Assembly: GCA_017304475.1 (NCBI GenBank)
Contig: JAFKKV010000036.1
Location: forward strand, 1-64,000
DNA from: Hyphomicrobiales bacterium
Lineage (GTDB): Bacteria; Pseudomonadota; Alphaproteobacteria; Rhizobiales; Phreatobacteraceae
DNA: 64,000 nucleotides
Direction: 5' to 3'
A program made the translations under genes and the position numbers. Under the pieces are notes generated by a model that was given only the letters and a program-made list of their open reading frames with translations, had not been told where the DNA came from and did no database searches. This document shows positions 10,050 to 18,466 of the stretch, in pieces; the stretch's first letter is position 1; every line of letters begins with the position of its first letter.

Positions 10050-11294
10050 TTACTGGCGAAGGACGCGGCGCTCGACGATGCGCTGGGCGTCGTCCATGGC
10101 CTTTTGCGGATCCATGCCGCCCTGCAGGACCTTGAGGACCTGTTCCAGCACGATCTGCTGGATCTCCGGCGTCTTCACCTCATGGCCGGTGACGAGTTGC
10201 GACACGCTGTGCGCGCTCTGCTCGTCATAGACCTCCAGCCAGGGCTGGCGTGCGCGTTCCTCGGCGGTTCGCGCCACCTCGACGCCGGAATTGGTGCCGA
10301 GCGCGTCCTGGATGAGCCGCTGGTTCTCGGGTTGCAGCAGCCACCTGGTGAAGGTGATGGACGCGTCCTTGACCTTGGTATTGGCGTTGATGGCGAGTGC
10401 GGTGAGGATCAGGCCCTGATCGCGGGAGGGGAAGGGCGAAAAGGCGGCCTTCAGCGGCAGGCTCGGCGCCTGCTGATTGAAGATCGCCGCGACACCGCCA
10501 TTGTCGACCTCCATGGCGAGCTTGCCTTCCCAGAACATCCGCCGGTAGGTCGCGGCATCCGCCCCCTTCGGCGTGGCGCCGGCGTCGTACATGGTCTTAT
10601 AGGCCTTGACGCCCTCGACGACCTTGGCGCTGTTGATGGTGAGCTTGCCGCCGTCGTCGCTCCAGCGCCCGCCGAAGCCGTAGACGAAGTTGCAGACGTC
10701 CTGCCAGAAGCCGGCGCGCTCGGCCATGGTGGCGCGGAATGCGAAGCCGAACGTGCCGTCCTTCGTCACCGCCTTGGCGGTCCTGACGAATTCGTCGAAG
10801 GTCTTGGGCGGCGTGCCGCCGGGCAGCAGCGTGGGATTGTAGAGCAGGGCGTAGCCGGTGGTGTCGAAGATGACGCCGTAACGCTTGCCCTCGACCTTCA
10901 GGCCCTTGTCGGGCGCGCGGAACTTATAGTCCGCGTCCTTGATATAATCGTCGAGTTGAATGATGCGCTTCGCGGCGACGGCGGCGTAGAAGTCGATATA
11001 GTCGAAGCGGATGACATCCGGACCGCCGCCGCCGCCCATTTGCGTGAAGACGGTATTCGCCATGGTGGCGAAGGTCATCGCCACCGGCTGGACCTCGATC
11101 TTGTCCTGGCTGGCATTGAATTTCTCGATGATGGCCCGCATCCGCTCGGCGCGGCCCGCCTCGGTGAAGATGGCGGCCGCGAAGGTGACCACCACCTTCG
11201 ACTGGGCAAGCGCCGGTGTCGACAGCCCCGGGCCGGACATGGCGGCGGCCGACGCGGCGCTGAGCAGGCCGAGGTTCAGTTGACGGCGGTTCAT
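10050..11294 (-). CDS. Extracellular solute-binding protein family 1 (sugar/sugar acid)
   Basis: This 414-residue periplasmic binding protein begins with MNRRQLNLGLLSAASAAAM, a Tat-like signal with an Ala-Leu-Ala cleavage region. The mature part has the family-1 features: KFNASQDKIEV, GGPDVIRFDYIDF, a central YNPTLLPGGTPPKTFDEF lid region and C-terminal helices. It would capture the substrate in the periplasm and deliver it to the MalF/MalG-like channel encoded downstream. Its position next to dgoD suggests an aldonic acid or related sugar as ligand, but the ligand is not readable from the sequence. It is the first gene of the leftward operon, opposite the GntR regulator gene. Confidence 0.88.
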   Translation of the reverse strand: MNRRQLNLGLLSAASAAAMSGPGLSTPALAQSKVVVTFAAAIFTEAGRAERMRAIIEKFNASQDKIEVQPVAMTFATMANTVFTQMGGGGGPDVIRFDYIDFYAAVAAKRIIQLDDYIKDADYKFRAPDKGLKVEGKRYGVIFDTTGYALLYNPTLLPGGTPPKTFDEFVRTAKAVTKDGTFGFAFRATMAERAGFWQDVCNFVYGFGGRWSDDGGKLTINSAKVVEGVKAYKTMYDAGATPKGADAATYRRMFWEGKLAMEVDNGGVAAIFNQQAPSLPLKAAFSPFPSRDQGLILTALAINANTKVKDASITFTRWLLQPENQRLIQDALGTNSGVEVARTAEERARQPWLEVYDEQSAHSVSQLVTGHEVKTPEIQQIVLEQVLKVLQGGMDPQKAMDDAQRIVERRVLRQ

Positions 11295-11406
11295 TGGGCG
11301 GTCTCCCGTTCGGTATCGGTTCGCTCCGTCACTTCGGACGGATCTTGGTCGGCGGCGCTGCGCTATGGCCGGCCATGGCGATCTATCATGTAGGCAGAAA
11401 TCAGGT

Positions 11407-11425
11407 TGTCATACATCTTACGACA
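11407..11425. promoter_or_regulatory. Probable GntR (FCD) operator palindrome
   Basis: A 19-bp imperfect inverted repeat has TGTCATA on the left and TACGACA on the right, separated by CATCT. FadR/FCD-type GntR regulators usually bind short palindromes of the TTGT...ACAA kind, and this one lies 37 bp before the regulator start and 113 bp before the binding-protein start. It is well placed to control both arms of the sugar-acid island. On the minus strand it overlaps a possible promoter, TTGATA with TAAGAT 16 bp downstream. Confidence 0.55.
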
Positions 11426-11461
11426 TGGCAAGATGATATCAAACAGAGGTGAGTGACCGCA

Positions 11462-12214
11462 ATGCATCTTGAGTCGCTGTTGCCACGAACCGGTCTCGCC
11501 CTCGACGCGGCGGGCGTGCTGGAACGTTCGATCCGCGAGGGATCGCTCGCGCCGGGAGACCGGCTGCCGTCAGAGGCGGAAATCGCGCGCCAGCTGGGCG
11601 TCAGCCGGCCGGTCGTGCGCGAGGCCATCGCGCATCTGAGGGCGGACGGGCTGGTCGAGAGCCGCCGCGGCCTCGGCCTCTTCGTCAACAAGCCGGACAC
11701 GCTGCGTCTGCGCGTGACCGAAATCGAGGCGTCCCACGATTCGATTCTCGAATTCCTGGAATTTCGACTGGGGCTGGAGGTCGAGGCGGCCCGGTTCGCG
11801 GCGCTTCGCCGCACCGCGGAAGACCTTCGCCGGATCGAAGCCGCCTTCGACGAGCTGAAGCGGGTCGACGAACTGGGCCTCGACAGCGCCGAGCAGGATC
11901 TCGCCTTCCATCTGGCCATTTCGGATGCCGCCCATAACCGGCTGTACCAGAAGGTGCTTCAATTCGTGTCGGGCCCGCTGCTCAACTCCATTCGCGACAT
12001 GCGCGCGAAGGATGCCGGTGCGCAGGTCCATGTCGATATCCGCTTGCGCGATCACAGCCTGATCCTCGACAGGATCAAGGCCGGCGACGCCGAGGGCGCG
12101 GGATCGGCCATGCGCGAACACATCGCCCAATCCTATGGGCGCTACGCCAGCCAGCTGGCACCGGCCGGATCCAGCTCCAAGGCGCGCCCCGGCAAGCGCC
12201 CCCATCGATCCTGA
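11462..12214 (+). CDS. FadR-subfamily (FCD) GntR transcriptional regulator
   Basis: This 250-residue regulator has an N-terminal winged helix: IREGSLAPGDRLPSEAEIA, then RQLGVSRPVVREAIAHLRADGLVE and the wing SRRGLGLFV. A helical FCD effector domain follows (RLGLEVEAARFAALRR, then FHLAISDAAHN and a late DHSLILDRIKAGD). The FCD histidine and aspartate positions expected to bind metal and a carboxylate ligand are present. The C-terminal tail is Ser/Lys/Arg-rich. I chose ATG 11462 because AGGTGAG ends 8 nt before it. GTG 11453 is the alternative but would overlap that site. It is the first gene of the rightward arm and most likely the local repressor, released by a sugar acid or its keto-deoxy product. 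Confidence 0.85.
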   Translation: MHLESLLPRTGLALDAAGVLERSIREGSLAPGDRLPSEAEIARQLGVSRPVVREAIAHLRADGLVESRRGLGLFVNKPDTLRLRVTEIEASHDSILEFLEFRLGLEVEAARFAALRRTAEDLRRIEAAFDELKRVDELGLDSAEQDLAFHLAISDAAHNRLYQKVLQFVSGPLLNSIRDMRAKDAGAQVHVDIRLRDHSLILDRIKAGDAEGAGSAMREHIAQSYGRYASQLAPAGSSSKARPGKRPHRS

Positions 12215-12222
12215 GTATCGCC

Positions 12223-12999
12223 ATGATCAAAGCGGCTTCGCCATTTTTCGACCTCACCGGCCGGACCGCGCTGGTGACCGGCTCCTCGCGCGGTCTCGGG
12301 CGCGCGATGGCGGAGGGGCTCGCCGCGGCCGGCGCGGCCATCGTCCTCAACGGCTCCAATGCCGGGCGCCTGGCGGAGGCCGCGGCGGAGCTGCGCGCCG
12401 CCGGCCACGCGGTGCACGAGGCGGGTTTCGACGTGACCGACGAAGCCGGTATCGTCGCCGCCTTCGAGCGGCTGGATGCGGCTGGCGTCGCTGTCGACAT
12501 CCTCGTCAACAATGCCGGCATCCAGTTCCGCAAGCCGATGGTGGAACTCGCCACCGCAGATTGGCGACGCGTCATCGACACCAATCTCACCAGCGCCTTC
12601 GTCATCGGACGCGAGGCGGCCAGGCGCATGATCCCGCGCGGCCATGGCAAGATCATCAATATCGGCTCGCTCACCAGCGAGCTCGCGCGCGCCACCGTCG
12701 CGCCCTATGCGGTCTCCAAGGGCGGCATCAAGATGCTGACCCAGGCCATGACGGCCGAATGGGCCGGGCACAACATCCAGGCCAATGCCATCGGCCCGGG
12801 CTACATGCTCACCGATATGAACGAGGCGCTGATCGCCAACGAAGCCTTTGACACCTGGGTCAAGGGCCGGACGCCGGCGCGGCGCTGGGGACGCCCGGAC
12901 GAGCTCATCGGCACGGCGATCTACCTGGCCTCGTCGGCGTCCGACTATGTCAGCGGCCAGATCATCTATGTCGACGGCGGAATGAGCTCCGTTCTCTAG
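12223..12999 (+). CDS. idnO: SDR oxidoreductase, gluconate 5-dehydrogenase-like
   Basis: This 258-residue short-chain dehydrogenase has the cofactor motif TGSSRGLG, the NNAG structural motif, IGS with the catalytic serine and the YAVSK Tyr-Lys pair. The segments QSEL-like LTSELAR, HNIQANAIGPGYMLTDM and RTPARRWGRPDELIG match E. coli IdnO closely from memory. IdnO interconverts 5-keto-D-gluconate and D-gluconate with NAD(P)H. The gene begins 8 bp after the regulator and precedes an IdnD-like dehydrogenase, as in idn operons. Because the neighbours are galactonate enzymes, the true substrate could be another 5-keto aldonate. I give the symbol for family resemblance only. Confidence 0.75.
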   Translation: MIKAASPFFDLTGRTALVTGSSRGLGRAMAEGLAAAGAAIVLNGSNAGRLAEAAAELRAAGHAVHEAGFDVTDEAGIVAAFERLDAAGVAVDILVNNAGIQFRKPMVELATADWRRVIDTNLTSAFVIGREAARRMIPRGHGKIINIGSLTSELARATVAPYAVSKGGIKMLTQAMTAEWAGHNIQANAIGPGYMLTDMNEALIANEAFDTWVKGRTPARRWGRPDELIGTAIYLASSASDYVSGQIIYVDGGMSSVL

Positions 13000-13024
13000 T
13001 CCATCCGATCCCGAAGGTCCGATC

Positions 13025-14071
13025 ATGTCTTCATCGCCCTCCCTTGGCGTGGTCATTCACGCACCGAAGGATCTCCGCATCGAGGCGGTCGCGCCGGTGA
13101 TGCCGAAGCCCGGCGAAGTGCGGGTCGGCATTCAGGCCGGCGGCATCTGCGGTTCCGACCTGCACTATTTCAGCCATGGCGGCTTCGGCGTGGTCCGGAT
13201 CAAGGAACCGATGGTGCTCGGCCACGAGATCGCGGGGACGATCCTGGATGTCGGCGGCGAGGTGTCCCACCTGGCGGTGGGGATGCGTGTCGCGGTCAAT
13301 CCGAGTCGGCCATGCGGGGCGTGCAGATATTGCCGGGAAGGCCTGCGCAACCAGTGCCTGGACATGCACTTCATCGGCAGCGCCATGCGCTTTCCCCATG
13401 CGCAAGGCGGGTTCAGGCAAAGCCTGACGGTGGAGGCCGCCCAGGCGATCCCGATCGCCGATGCGATGACGATGGGCGAGGCTGCCATGGCCGAGCCGCT
13501 GGCGGTCTGTCTTCACGCCGCGAGGCAGGCCGGCAATCTCATGGGCAAGCGCGTCCTGGTCACCGGTTGCGGCCCGATCGGGATGCTGTCGGTGATCGTC
13601 GCCCGTCATTCCGGCGCCGCCGAGATCGTCGTGACCGATGTCAGCGACTTTCCGCTCGCCATCGCGCGGCAGGTCGGCGCGACCCGGGCGATCAATATCG
13701 CTGCGGAGCCGGAGGCACTCGCACCCTACGGCGCCGACAAGGGCACATTCGATGTGCTGTTCGAGGCCTCGGGCCACCAATCCGCCCTTGTCGGTGCGCT
13801 CGACGCCTTGCGGCCGGGCGCGGTCGTGGTCCAGCTCGGCCTCGGCGGCGACATGACGCTGCCGATCAACCTGATCGTCGCCAAGGAAATCCAGCTGCGC
13901 GGCACCTTCCGCTTCGACAGCGAGTTCGCCCTTGCGGTGGACCTGATGGGGCGTGGCCTGGTCGATGTGAAGCCGCTCTTGACCGCCACCGTGCCGTTCC
14001 GCGAGGCCCGCGCGGCGTTCGCGCTCGCGCTCGACCGGTCGCGGGCGGTGAAGGTCCAGATGGCGTTCTGA
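13025..14071 (+). CDS. idnD: Zinc alcohol dehydrogenase, L-idonate 5-dehydrogenase-like
   Basis: This 348-residue MDR protein has the catalytic zinc motif GICGSDLHYF followed by GHEIAG. Its structural zinc site is the four-cysteine stretch CGACRYCREGLRNQC, and its Rossmann motif is VTGCGPIG. The segment GSDLHYFSHGGFG and the following K.PMVLGHE resemble L-idonate 5-dehydrogenase, which oxidises C5 of an aldonate with NAD. Together with the IdnO-like enzyme it could epimerise C5 of an aldonic acid by oxidation and re-reduction. L-galactonate 5-dehydrogenase (LgoD type) is a close alternative in this context. It sits 25 bp after idnO and 1 bp before dgoK. Confidence 0.75.
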   Translation: MSSSPSLGVVIHAPKDLRIEAVAPVMPKPGEVRVGIQAGGICGSDLHYFSHGGFGVVRIKEPMVLGHEIAGTILDVGGEVSHLAVGMRVAVNPSRPCGACRYCREGLRNQCLDMHFIGSAMRFPHAQGGFRQSLTVEAAQAIPIADAMTMGEAAMAEPLAVCLHAARQAGNLMGKRVLVTGCGPIGMLSVIVARHSGAAEIVVTDVSDFPLAIARQVGATRAINIAAEPEALAPYGADKGTFDVLFEASGHQSALVGALDALRPGAVVVQLGLGGDMTLPINLIVAKEIQLRGTFRFDSEFALAVDLMGRGLVDVKPLLTATVPFREARAAFALALDRSRAVKVQMAF

Positions 14072-14072
14072 C

Positions 14073-15035
14073 GTGCGGCCCATCACAGCACCGGCGCCCG
14101 CCCGCCACCTCATCCTGATCGACTGGGGAACCTCGTCTTTGCGCGCCGCCCTCGTCGACGGGCGCGGCGCCATCCTCGATCGGCTGGACGCGCCGCAGGG
14201 GATCATGGCGACCCAAGGCCGGCCCTACGGCCAGATTTTCGCCGAGGTCTTCGGGCCCTGGCTGGCGCTTTATCCGGAGGCCACAGCGCTCGCATCCGGC
14301 ATGATCGGCAGCCGCCAAGGCTGGGTCGAGGCGCCCTATGCCAGCTGTCCCGCCGCCTTCACCGATCTCGCCGGGGCGATCGTCTGGCATCAGGTGGAGA
14401 CCGGCACGGCGCTCGGCTTCGTGCCGGGCATCAGTCACGTCGACCAAGCTGGCGTGCCCGACGTGATCAGGGGCGAAGAGATCCAAGTGTTCGGCGCCCT
14501 TTCGGCATTCTCCCTGGTCGATGGTCTCTTCGTGCTGCCGGGCACCCACAGCAAGTGGATCGAGGTCGAGGGCGGACGCATCGTCCGTTTCCGCACCTTC
14601 ATGACCGGCGAGGTCTATGCCTTGCTGCGCCGCCATTCGATCCTGGGACGGTTGATGCCCGAGGCCGAGGATGGGGCGGCAGACCCCGCGGCGTTTGCCG
14701 ATGGCTGCGTGGCGGCGGGGGGCGAGGGGGCGCTGCTCCATGCCCTGTTCGGCGTGCGGACGCTCGGCCTGTTCGGCCACATGACGGTCGCGCAGCTTCC
14801 CGATTACCTGTCCGGCCTGTTGATCGGCGAGGAGGTCCGCGCGGCGCTCGCCGCTCTCGGCGCGCGTCCGCGCCAGGTCCATCTGATTTGCCGCAGCGAC
14901 CTCGCCGAGCGCTATCGCCTGTGCCTGGCGGCGCGGGACATCGACGTATCGATCTGCGGCGATGACGTCACGTATGGCGGCCTGTTCGCCTTGGCGAAGG
15001 CCGGAAATCTGGTCGAAGGAGAAGGACGCCGATGA
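14073..15035 (+). CDS. dgoK: 2-dehydro-3-deoxygalactonokinase
   Basis: This 320-residue sugar-acid kinase phosphorylates 2-keto-3-deoxygalactonate at C6 with ATP. The N-terminal phosphate-binding segment IDWGTSSLRAALV, the QGIM turn, the SGMIGSRQGW motif and the LPGTHSKW(I/V) motif are diagnostic of DgoK. The start is a GTG at 14073, one base after the idnD stop codon. ATG is not available near the N-terminus. The stop overlaps the dgoA start (ATGA), so the kinase and the next enzyme of the pathway are translationally coupled. Confidence 0.9.
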   Translation: MRPITAPAPARHLILIDWGTSSLRAALVDGRGAILDRLDAPQGIMATQGRPYGQIFAEVFGPWLALYPEATALASGMIGSRQGWVEAPYASCPAAFTDLAGAIVWHQVETGTALGFVPGISHVDQAGVPDVIRGEEIQVFGALSAFSLVDGLFVLPGTHSKWIEVEGGRIVRFRTFMTGEVYALLRRHSILGRLMPEAEDGAADPAAFADGCVAAGGEGALLHALFGVRTLGLFGHMTVAQLPDYLSGLLIGEEVRAALAALGARPRQVHLICRSDLAERYRLCLAARDIDVSICGDDVTYGGLFALAKAGNLVEGEGRR

Positions 15036-15670
15036 CATTCGTTCAGGCCTTCAGGCAATGTCCGCTCGTCGCGATCCTGCGCGGCGTCGAACCCGACGAG
15101 GTGGTCGCGCTCGGCCATGTGCTGGTCGAAGCCGGTTTCACGATCATCGAGGTTCCGCTCAATTCGCCCGATCCCTTCGCCAGCATTGCGCGGCTTGCCG
15201 CCGCCTTCCCGGACCGGATCATCGGGGCCGGAACCGTCACGTCCACCGAGGCGGTCGACCGCGTCCGCGATGCCGGCGGCCGCATCATCCTGATGCCGCA
15301 TAGCGATGGCGCCGTCATACGGCAGGCCAAGGCACGCGGGCTCACCTGCGTGCCCGGCGTATCGAGCCCGACGGAGGCCTTTGCCGCGCTCGCCAATGGC
15401 GCCGACGGGCTCAAGCTCTTTCCCGCCGAGCAGATGCCGCCACCTGTCGTGAAGGCCTGGCGCGCGGTGCTGCCGCCCGACGTCATTCTCATGCCGGTCG
15501 GCGGTATCACGCCGCCGGTGATGGCCGGGTATCGGGCGGCCGGCGCCGATGGCTTCGGCCTCGGCTCGGCGCTCTACAAGCCGGGCATGACGGCCGGCGA
15601 TCTGGCCGCAACCGCCGCCGCCTTCCAGGCGGCAATGACCCTATCCCGCCCGGGCGCGGGCGTCGTTTGA
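15032..15670 (+). CDS. dgoA: 2-dehydro-3-deoxy-6-phosphogalactonate aldolase
   Basis: This 212-residue KDPG/KDPGal aldolase has PLVAILRGV with the catalytic-pocket arginine, EVPLNSPDPFASI (galactonate type rather than KDPG type), GAGTVTS, PGVSSPTEAFAAL, the Schiff-base lysine in GLKLFPAEQ, and PVGGITP. It splits KDPGal into pyruvate and glyceraldehyde 3-phosphate. The order dgoK-dgoA with a 4-bp overlap and dgoD in the opposite arm complete the galactonate route to central metabolism. Confidence 0.92.
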   Translation: MTFVQAFRQCPLVAILRGVEPDEVVALGHVLVEAGFTIIEVPLNSPDPFASIARLAAAFPDRIIGAGTVTSTEAVDRVRDAGGRIILMPHSDGAVIRQAKARGLTCVPGVSSPTEAFAALANGADGLKLFPAEQMPPPVVKAWRAVLPPDVILMPVGGITPPVMAGYRAAGADGFGLGSALYKPGMTAGDLAATAAAFQAAMTLSRPGAGVV

Positions 15671-15704
15671 GATCACGGGCCGCAAGGCCGTCAGGAAACG
15701 GACC

Positions 15705-16904
15705 ATGAAGATCACCGCAATCGAGACGCTGCGAACGGACGAGTTCGCCAATGTGCTGTGGGTCAGGGTGCATACCGATGCCGGCCTGGTCGGCCTGGGC
15801 GAGACTTTCTATGGCGCCGGTGCCGTCGAGGCGCATCTGCACGACACGCTCGCCATGCGCCTGCTCGGCCGCAATCCCCTGCATATCGAGGCGCTTCATC
15901 GGGAGATGACCAACCTGCCCATGGCGCAGTCCTCGACCGGGGCTGAATCGCGCGCCACGTCCGCCGTCGACATCGCCTTGTGGGATCTGTTCGGCAAGGT
16001 CTGCGGCCAGCCGGTCCACCAGATGCTCGGCGGCCAGTGCCGCGACAAGCTGCGCATCTACAACACCTGCGCCGGCTACAAATATGTTCGCTCCCACAAC
16101 ATCAAGCCGGTCTCGACCTGGAATCTCGGCGAGGCGACCGGCCCCTATGAAGACCTCGACGGCTTCATGAATCGCGCCGATGCGCTCGCGGAAAACCTGC
16201 TGGAGAACGGCATCACCGCGATGAAGATCTGGCCCTTCGATCCGCCGGCCATCGAGAATAACGGCCTCTTCATCACCGCCGCGCAGATGAACAAGGCCAT
16301 CGAGCCCTTCGAGAAGATCAGGAGGGCAGTCGGCGACCGGATGGAGATCATGGTCGAGTTCCATTCGCTCTGGAACCTGCCGACGGCCAAACAGATCGCC
16401 CGGGCGCTCGAACCCTATAAGCCCACCTGGTACGAAGATCCGATCCGGATGAATTCACCGCAGGCGCTGGCCGAATATGCCCGTTCCACCGATGTCTGGG
16501 TCTGCGCCAGCGAGACGCTGGGCTCGCGCTGGCCCTACAAGGACATGCTGGAGCGCGACGCCGTCCATGTCGTCATGGTCGATCTGTGCTGGACGGGCGG
16601 GCTGACCGAGGGGCGCAAGATCGCGGCCCTCGCGGAGACCTGGCATCGCCCGTTCGCCCCGCATGACTGCATCGGCCCAGTCGGGTTCGCGGCCGCGGTG
16701 CATGCCTCGTTCAGCCAGCCCAATACGCTGATCCAGGAATCGGTGCGCGCCTTCTACACCGGCTGGTACAAGGAGCTGGTCACCGAAGTTCCGCTCATCA
16801 AGGACGGCCATGTCTATCCGATGCAGGGGCCAGGCCTCGGCCTCGAGCTGCTGCCGGCCGTTTTCGAAAGGCCCGACCTGACGGTTCGCCGATCCGAGAT
16901 CTAG
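15705..16904 (+). CDS. Enolase-superfamily (mandelate racemase/muconate lactonizing) sugar-acid dehydratase
   Basis: This 399-residue protein has the capping-domain start MKITAIETLRTDEFANVLWVR and the barrel motifs TAMKIWPFD, VEFHSLW, WYEDPIR, ASETLGSR and a late HDCIGPVGFAA. Metal ligands would be the Glu of VEFHS, the first acidic residue of YEDP and the Glu of SETL. The His of HDCIGP corresponds to the usual general-base position. The set is typical of acid-sugar dehydratases but is not identical to DgoD, so the substrate is unassigned. It ends the rightward arm, 34 bp after dgoA, and presumably feeds a second aldonate into the same keto-deoxy pool. Confidence 0.8.
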   Translation: MKITAIETLRTDEFANVLWVRVHTDAGLVGLGETFYGAGAVEAHLHDTLAMRLLGRNPLHIEALHREMTNLPMAQSSTGAESRATSAVDIALWDLFGKVCGQPVHQMLGGQCRDKLRIYNTCAGYKYVRSHNIKPVSTWNLGEATGPYEDLDGFMNRADALAENLLENGITAMKIWPFDPPAIENNGLFITAAQMNKAIEPFEKIRRAVGDRMEIMVEFHSLWNLPTAKQIARALEPYKPTWYEDPIRMNSPQALAEYARSTDVWVCASETLGSRWPYKDMLERDAVHVVMVDLCWTGGLTEGRKIAALAETWHRPFAPHDCIGPVGFAAAVHASFSQPNTLIQESVRAFYTGWYKELVTEVPLIKDGHVYPMQGPGLGLELLPAVFERPDLTVRRSEI

Positions 16905-16930
16905 CGAACGGCCGCGCGACGGTCGACGAT

Positions 16931-17155
16931 TTGTATTTGTCGCGCGTGGCGAAACACGACAAGGGCGTCGGCGTCCAGCGCTGGGTCGCGGAAAAGCGCC
17001 GGGTCGAGGTCCGGCGGCTGTTGGCGCAGACCGGATTGCCGCTTCCCGAAATCGCGCAGCGCACCGCGCTCAAAAGTCCCGGTGCCTTCTCCACGGTATT
17101 CCGCGCGGCCTGCGGCCTGTCGCCATCCGAATACCGGCGCCTCGCGCTCCGGTGA
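16931..17155 (+). pseudogene. Remnant of an AraC-type regulator (HTH domain only)
   Basis: The 74 codons after a TTG at 16931 read as the C-terminal DNA-binding part of an AraC/XylS protein. An LYLSRVAKHDKGVG..RWV segment leads into EKRRVEVRRLLAQTGLPLPEIAQRTALKSPGAF and then FRAACGLSPSEYRR. The frame is open back into the end of the dehydratase gene, but no effector domain precedes it and there is no ribosome binding site. AraC proteins normally run to about 280-320 residues, so this looks like a gene truncated by deletion next to the sugar-acid island. It could once have regulated that island. Confidence 0.6.
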
Positions 17156-17372
17156 TCCCTCGAGCGAACCCCGCCTCGCCACGATGTCGGCGACTGCGTC
17201 GGCCTCGAGGAGAACGCTCATCGAAAAAGGGGACCAAACCCCCGGATGGCAAACCGTTTTGCCTGCCAACCGCTCTGCCGGCCTCGATCCAACGCAAAAG
17301 GCCGGTATAAATCGGCGTCGATCAAGCATTCCGGAGCCCGCAGCTACGCAGGTCGTTGAAGGGATAGCGGAC
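17156..17372. other. Non-coding stretch after the AraC remnant
   Basis: Together with the remnant, the interval from the dehydratase stop at 16904 to the ATG at 17373 is 468 bp without an intact gene. This second half has no convincing ORF with a ribosome binding site and no strong hairpin. It probably holds the promoter of the small gene at 17373 and decayed sequence. Confidence 0.4.
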
Positions 17373-17678
17373 ATGGCGATGTATGAACCTGGCGATTCGG
17401 GCTGTCCGATTTGCGGCTTTCAAGAGTATGTCGAGCTCTTTGCGGAGGGGTCGCCGACCTACGATATCTGCCCCAGTTGCGGATTCGAATCCGGTGTCGA
17501 CTGTCGCGGGTGGGCGACCGAGAAGCGCGATGCGTTCCTTCGCCAACGCTGGCTCGATGACGGCGCGAGGTGGTGGAATACGGCCAGGCCACCTCCGCAT
17601 GGCTGGAATGGCATTGAGCAGCTCCACTCCGCCGGCCTCACAGGCCCCCACGACGCAGACGAGGACAACAATGGCTGA
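17373..17678 (+). CDS. Small cysteine-rich CPCC-type zinc-ribbon protein
   Basis: This 101-residue protein has two Cys pairs, CPICGF near residue 12 and CPSCGFE near residue 38, spaced as in the CPCC domain family, and then a Trp-rich tail (GWATEKRDAFLRQRWLDDG, RWWN). The four cysteines should bind one zinc ion. The start at 17373 is supported by AAGGGA about 9 nt upstream. A second ATG two codons later is possible. Members of this family are small, mostly uncharacterised proteins that recur near polymorphic-toxin and immunity loci, but no toxin is seen here. The neighbours are a regulator remnant and unassigned sequence. Confidence 0.6.
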   Translation: MAMYEPGDSGCPICGFQEYVELFAEGSPTYDICPSCGFESGVDCRGWATEKRDAFLRQRWLDDGARWWNTARPPPHGWNGIEQLHSAGLTGPHDADEDNNG

Positions 17679-17922
17679 TCATCCGACGTCGTAAGGCTGA
17701 TGTCGGGCTGAAGATGGAATGTCCCCGGGAGGGGTATGGAAACGGACGAGAATCCGAGGCGCCATTGGGGAGCAAAGACGGCTGGCGGGTCGACGTCGAG
17801 CGGAACGAGCCACTGGCCATCGTCGCAAGAGTCGAGGGCCAGGGAGCGCGAGCGACAAGACGGCCCCACGCGCCGCGCAGCAGGAGCACTGCCAATTGCA
17901 AAGGCGCTCGCCGTCGTGGTCT

Positions 17923-18192
17923 CTAGTGAGGAGAAACCGCCGGTGTCGCAGGCTGCCGGCTGCCTCGCACGACTTCCTTTGCCGCGATGATGGCGGCCGC
18001 CCTGGCGGAATCCACATCGTGTTGGCTGAGCTCGAACTCGGTCAAAATGGCCAAGGCAATTGTCGAACGTCCAGCCGAGTCTTCCGGCGCGATGAGATGG
18101 TTGGCGCAGACCATCATATGGACGAGTTGCATGGTCGCGATCTCTTCGCCGGTGAAGTTGCCGCGATTGGAGAACTCCGGAACGACAATCAT
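17923..18192 (-). CDS. Hypothetical small protein
   Basis: This 89-residue ORF starts at ATG 18192 with GAGGTGG 5 nt upstream, a good ribosome binding site. The product begins MIVVPEFSNRGNFTGEEI, followed by ATMQLVHMMVCANHL and helical Ala/Glu-rich sequence ending in SRQPATPAVSPH. Its composition is protein-like (balanced hydrophobic, acidic and basic residues), unlike the Arg/Pro-rich antisense frames around it. I do not recognise the family. No gene is evident between 17679 and 17922 on either strand. The ORF is antisense to nothing and converges with the CPCC gene. Confidence 0.45.
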   Translation of the reverse strand: MIVVPEFSNRGNFTGEEIATMQLVHMMVCANHLIAPEDSAGRSTIALAILTEFELSQHDVDSARAAAIIAAKEVVRGSRQPATPAVSPH

Positions 18193-18466
18193 CAACACCA
18201 CCTCGTGGCCGAGCGGCGGCAGGGGCGCGGCCATGGGCGACACTCTGTCGAACGAGTCGCTAACGCCGGGAGGGCCCGGCAGTTCCCTCTTCCATGGTTC
18301 GTGATGAAAACCGGTTGCCGAGGTCCATGGTCGTCTCGAAGGTGGAACGGCCAATCTCCGACTTGAGACGGCCCGCTCATTCCAAGGGCGGCGGCGATTT
18401 GGGCGACGGAGATTTTCCCGCGCTCGGTGGCCGCCGGCCCCGCCAGATCGCGCGAAGGAGTTGGTG

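Noticed and set aside
17679..17922. Short frames in the 244-bp gap after the CPCC gene
   Set aside because: Three overlapping plus frames and two minus frames all have Arg/Ser-rich products and none has a ribosome binding site or motif.
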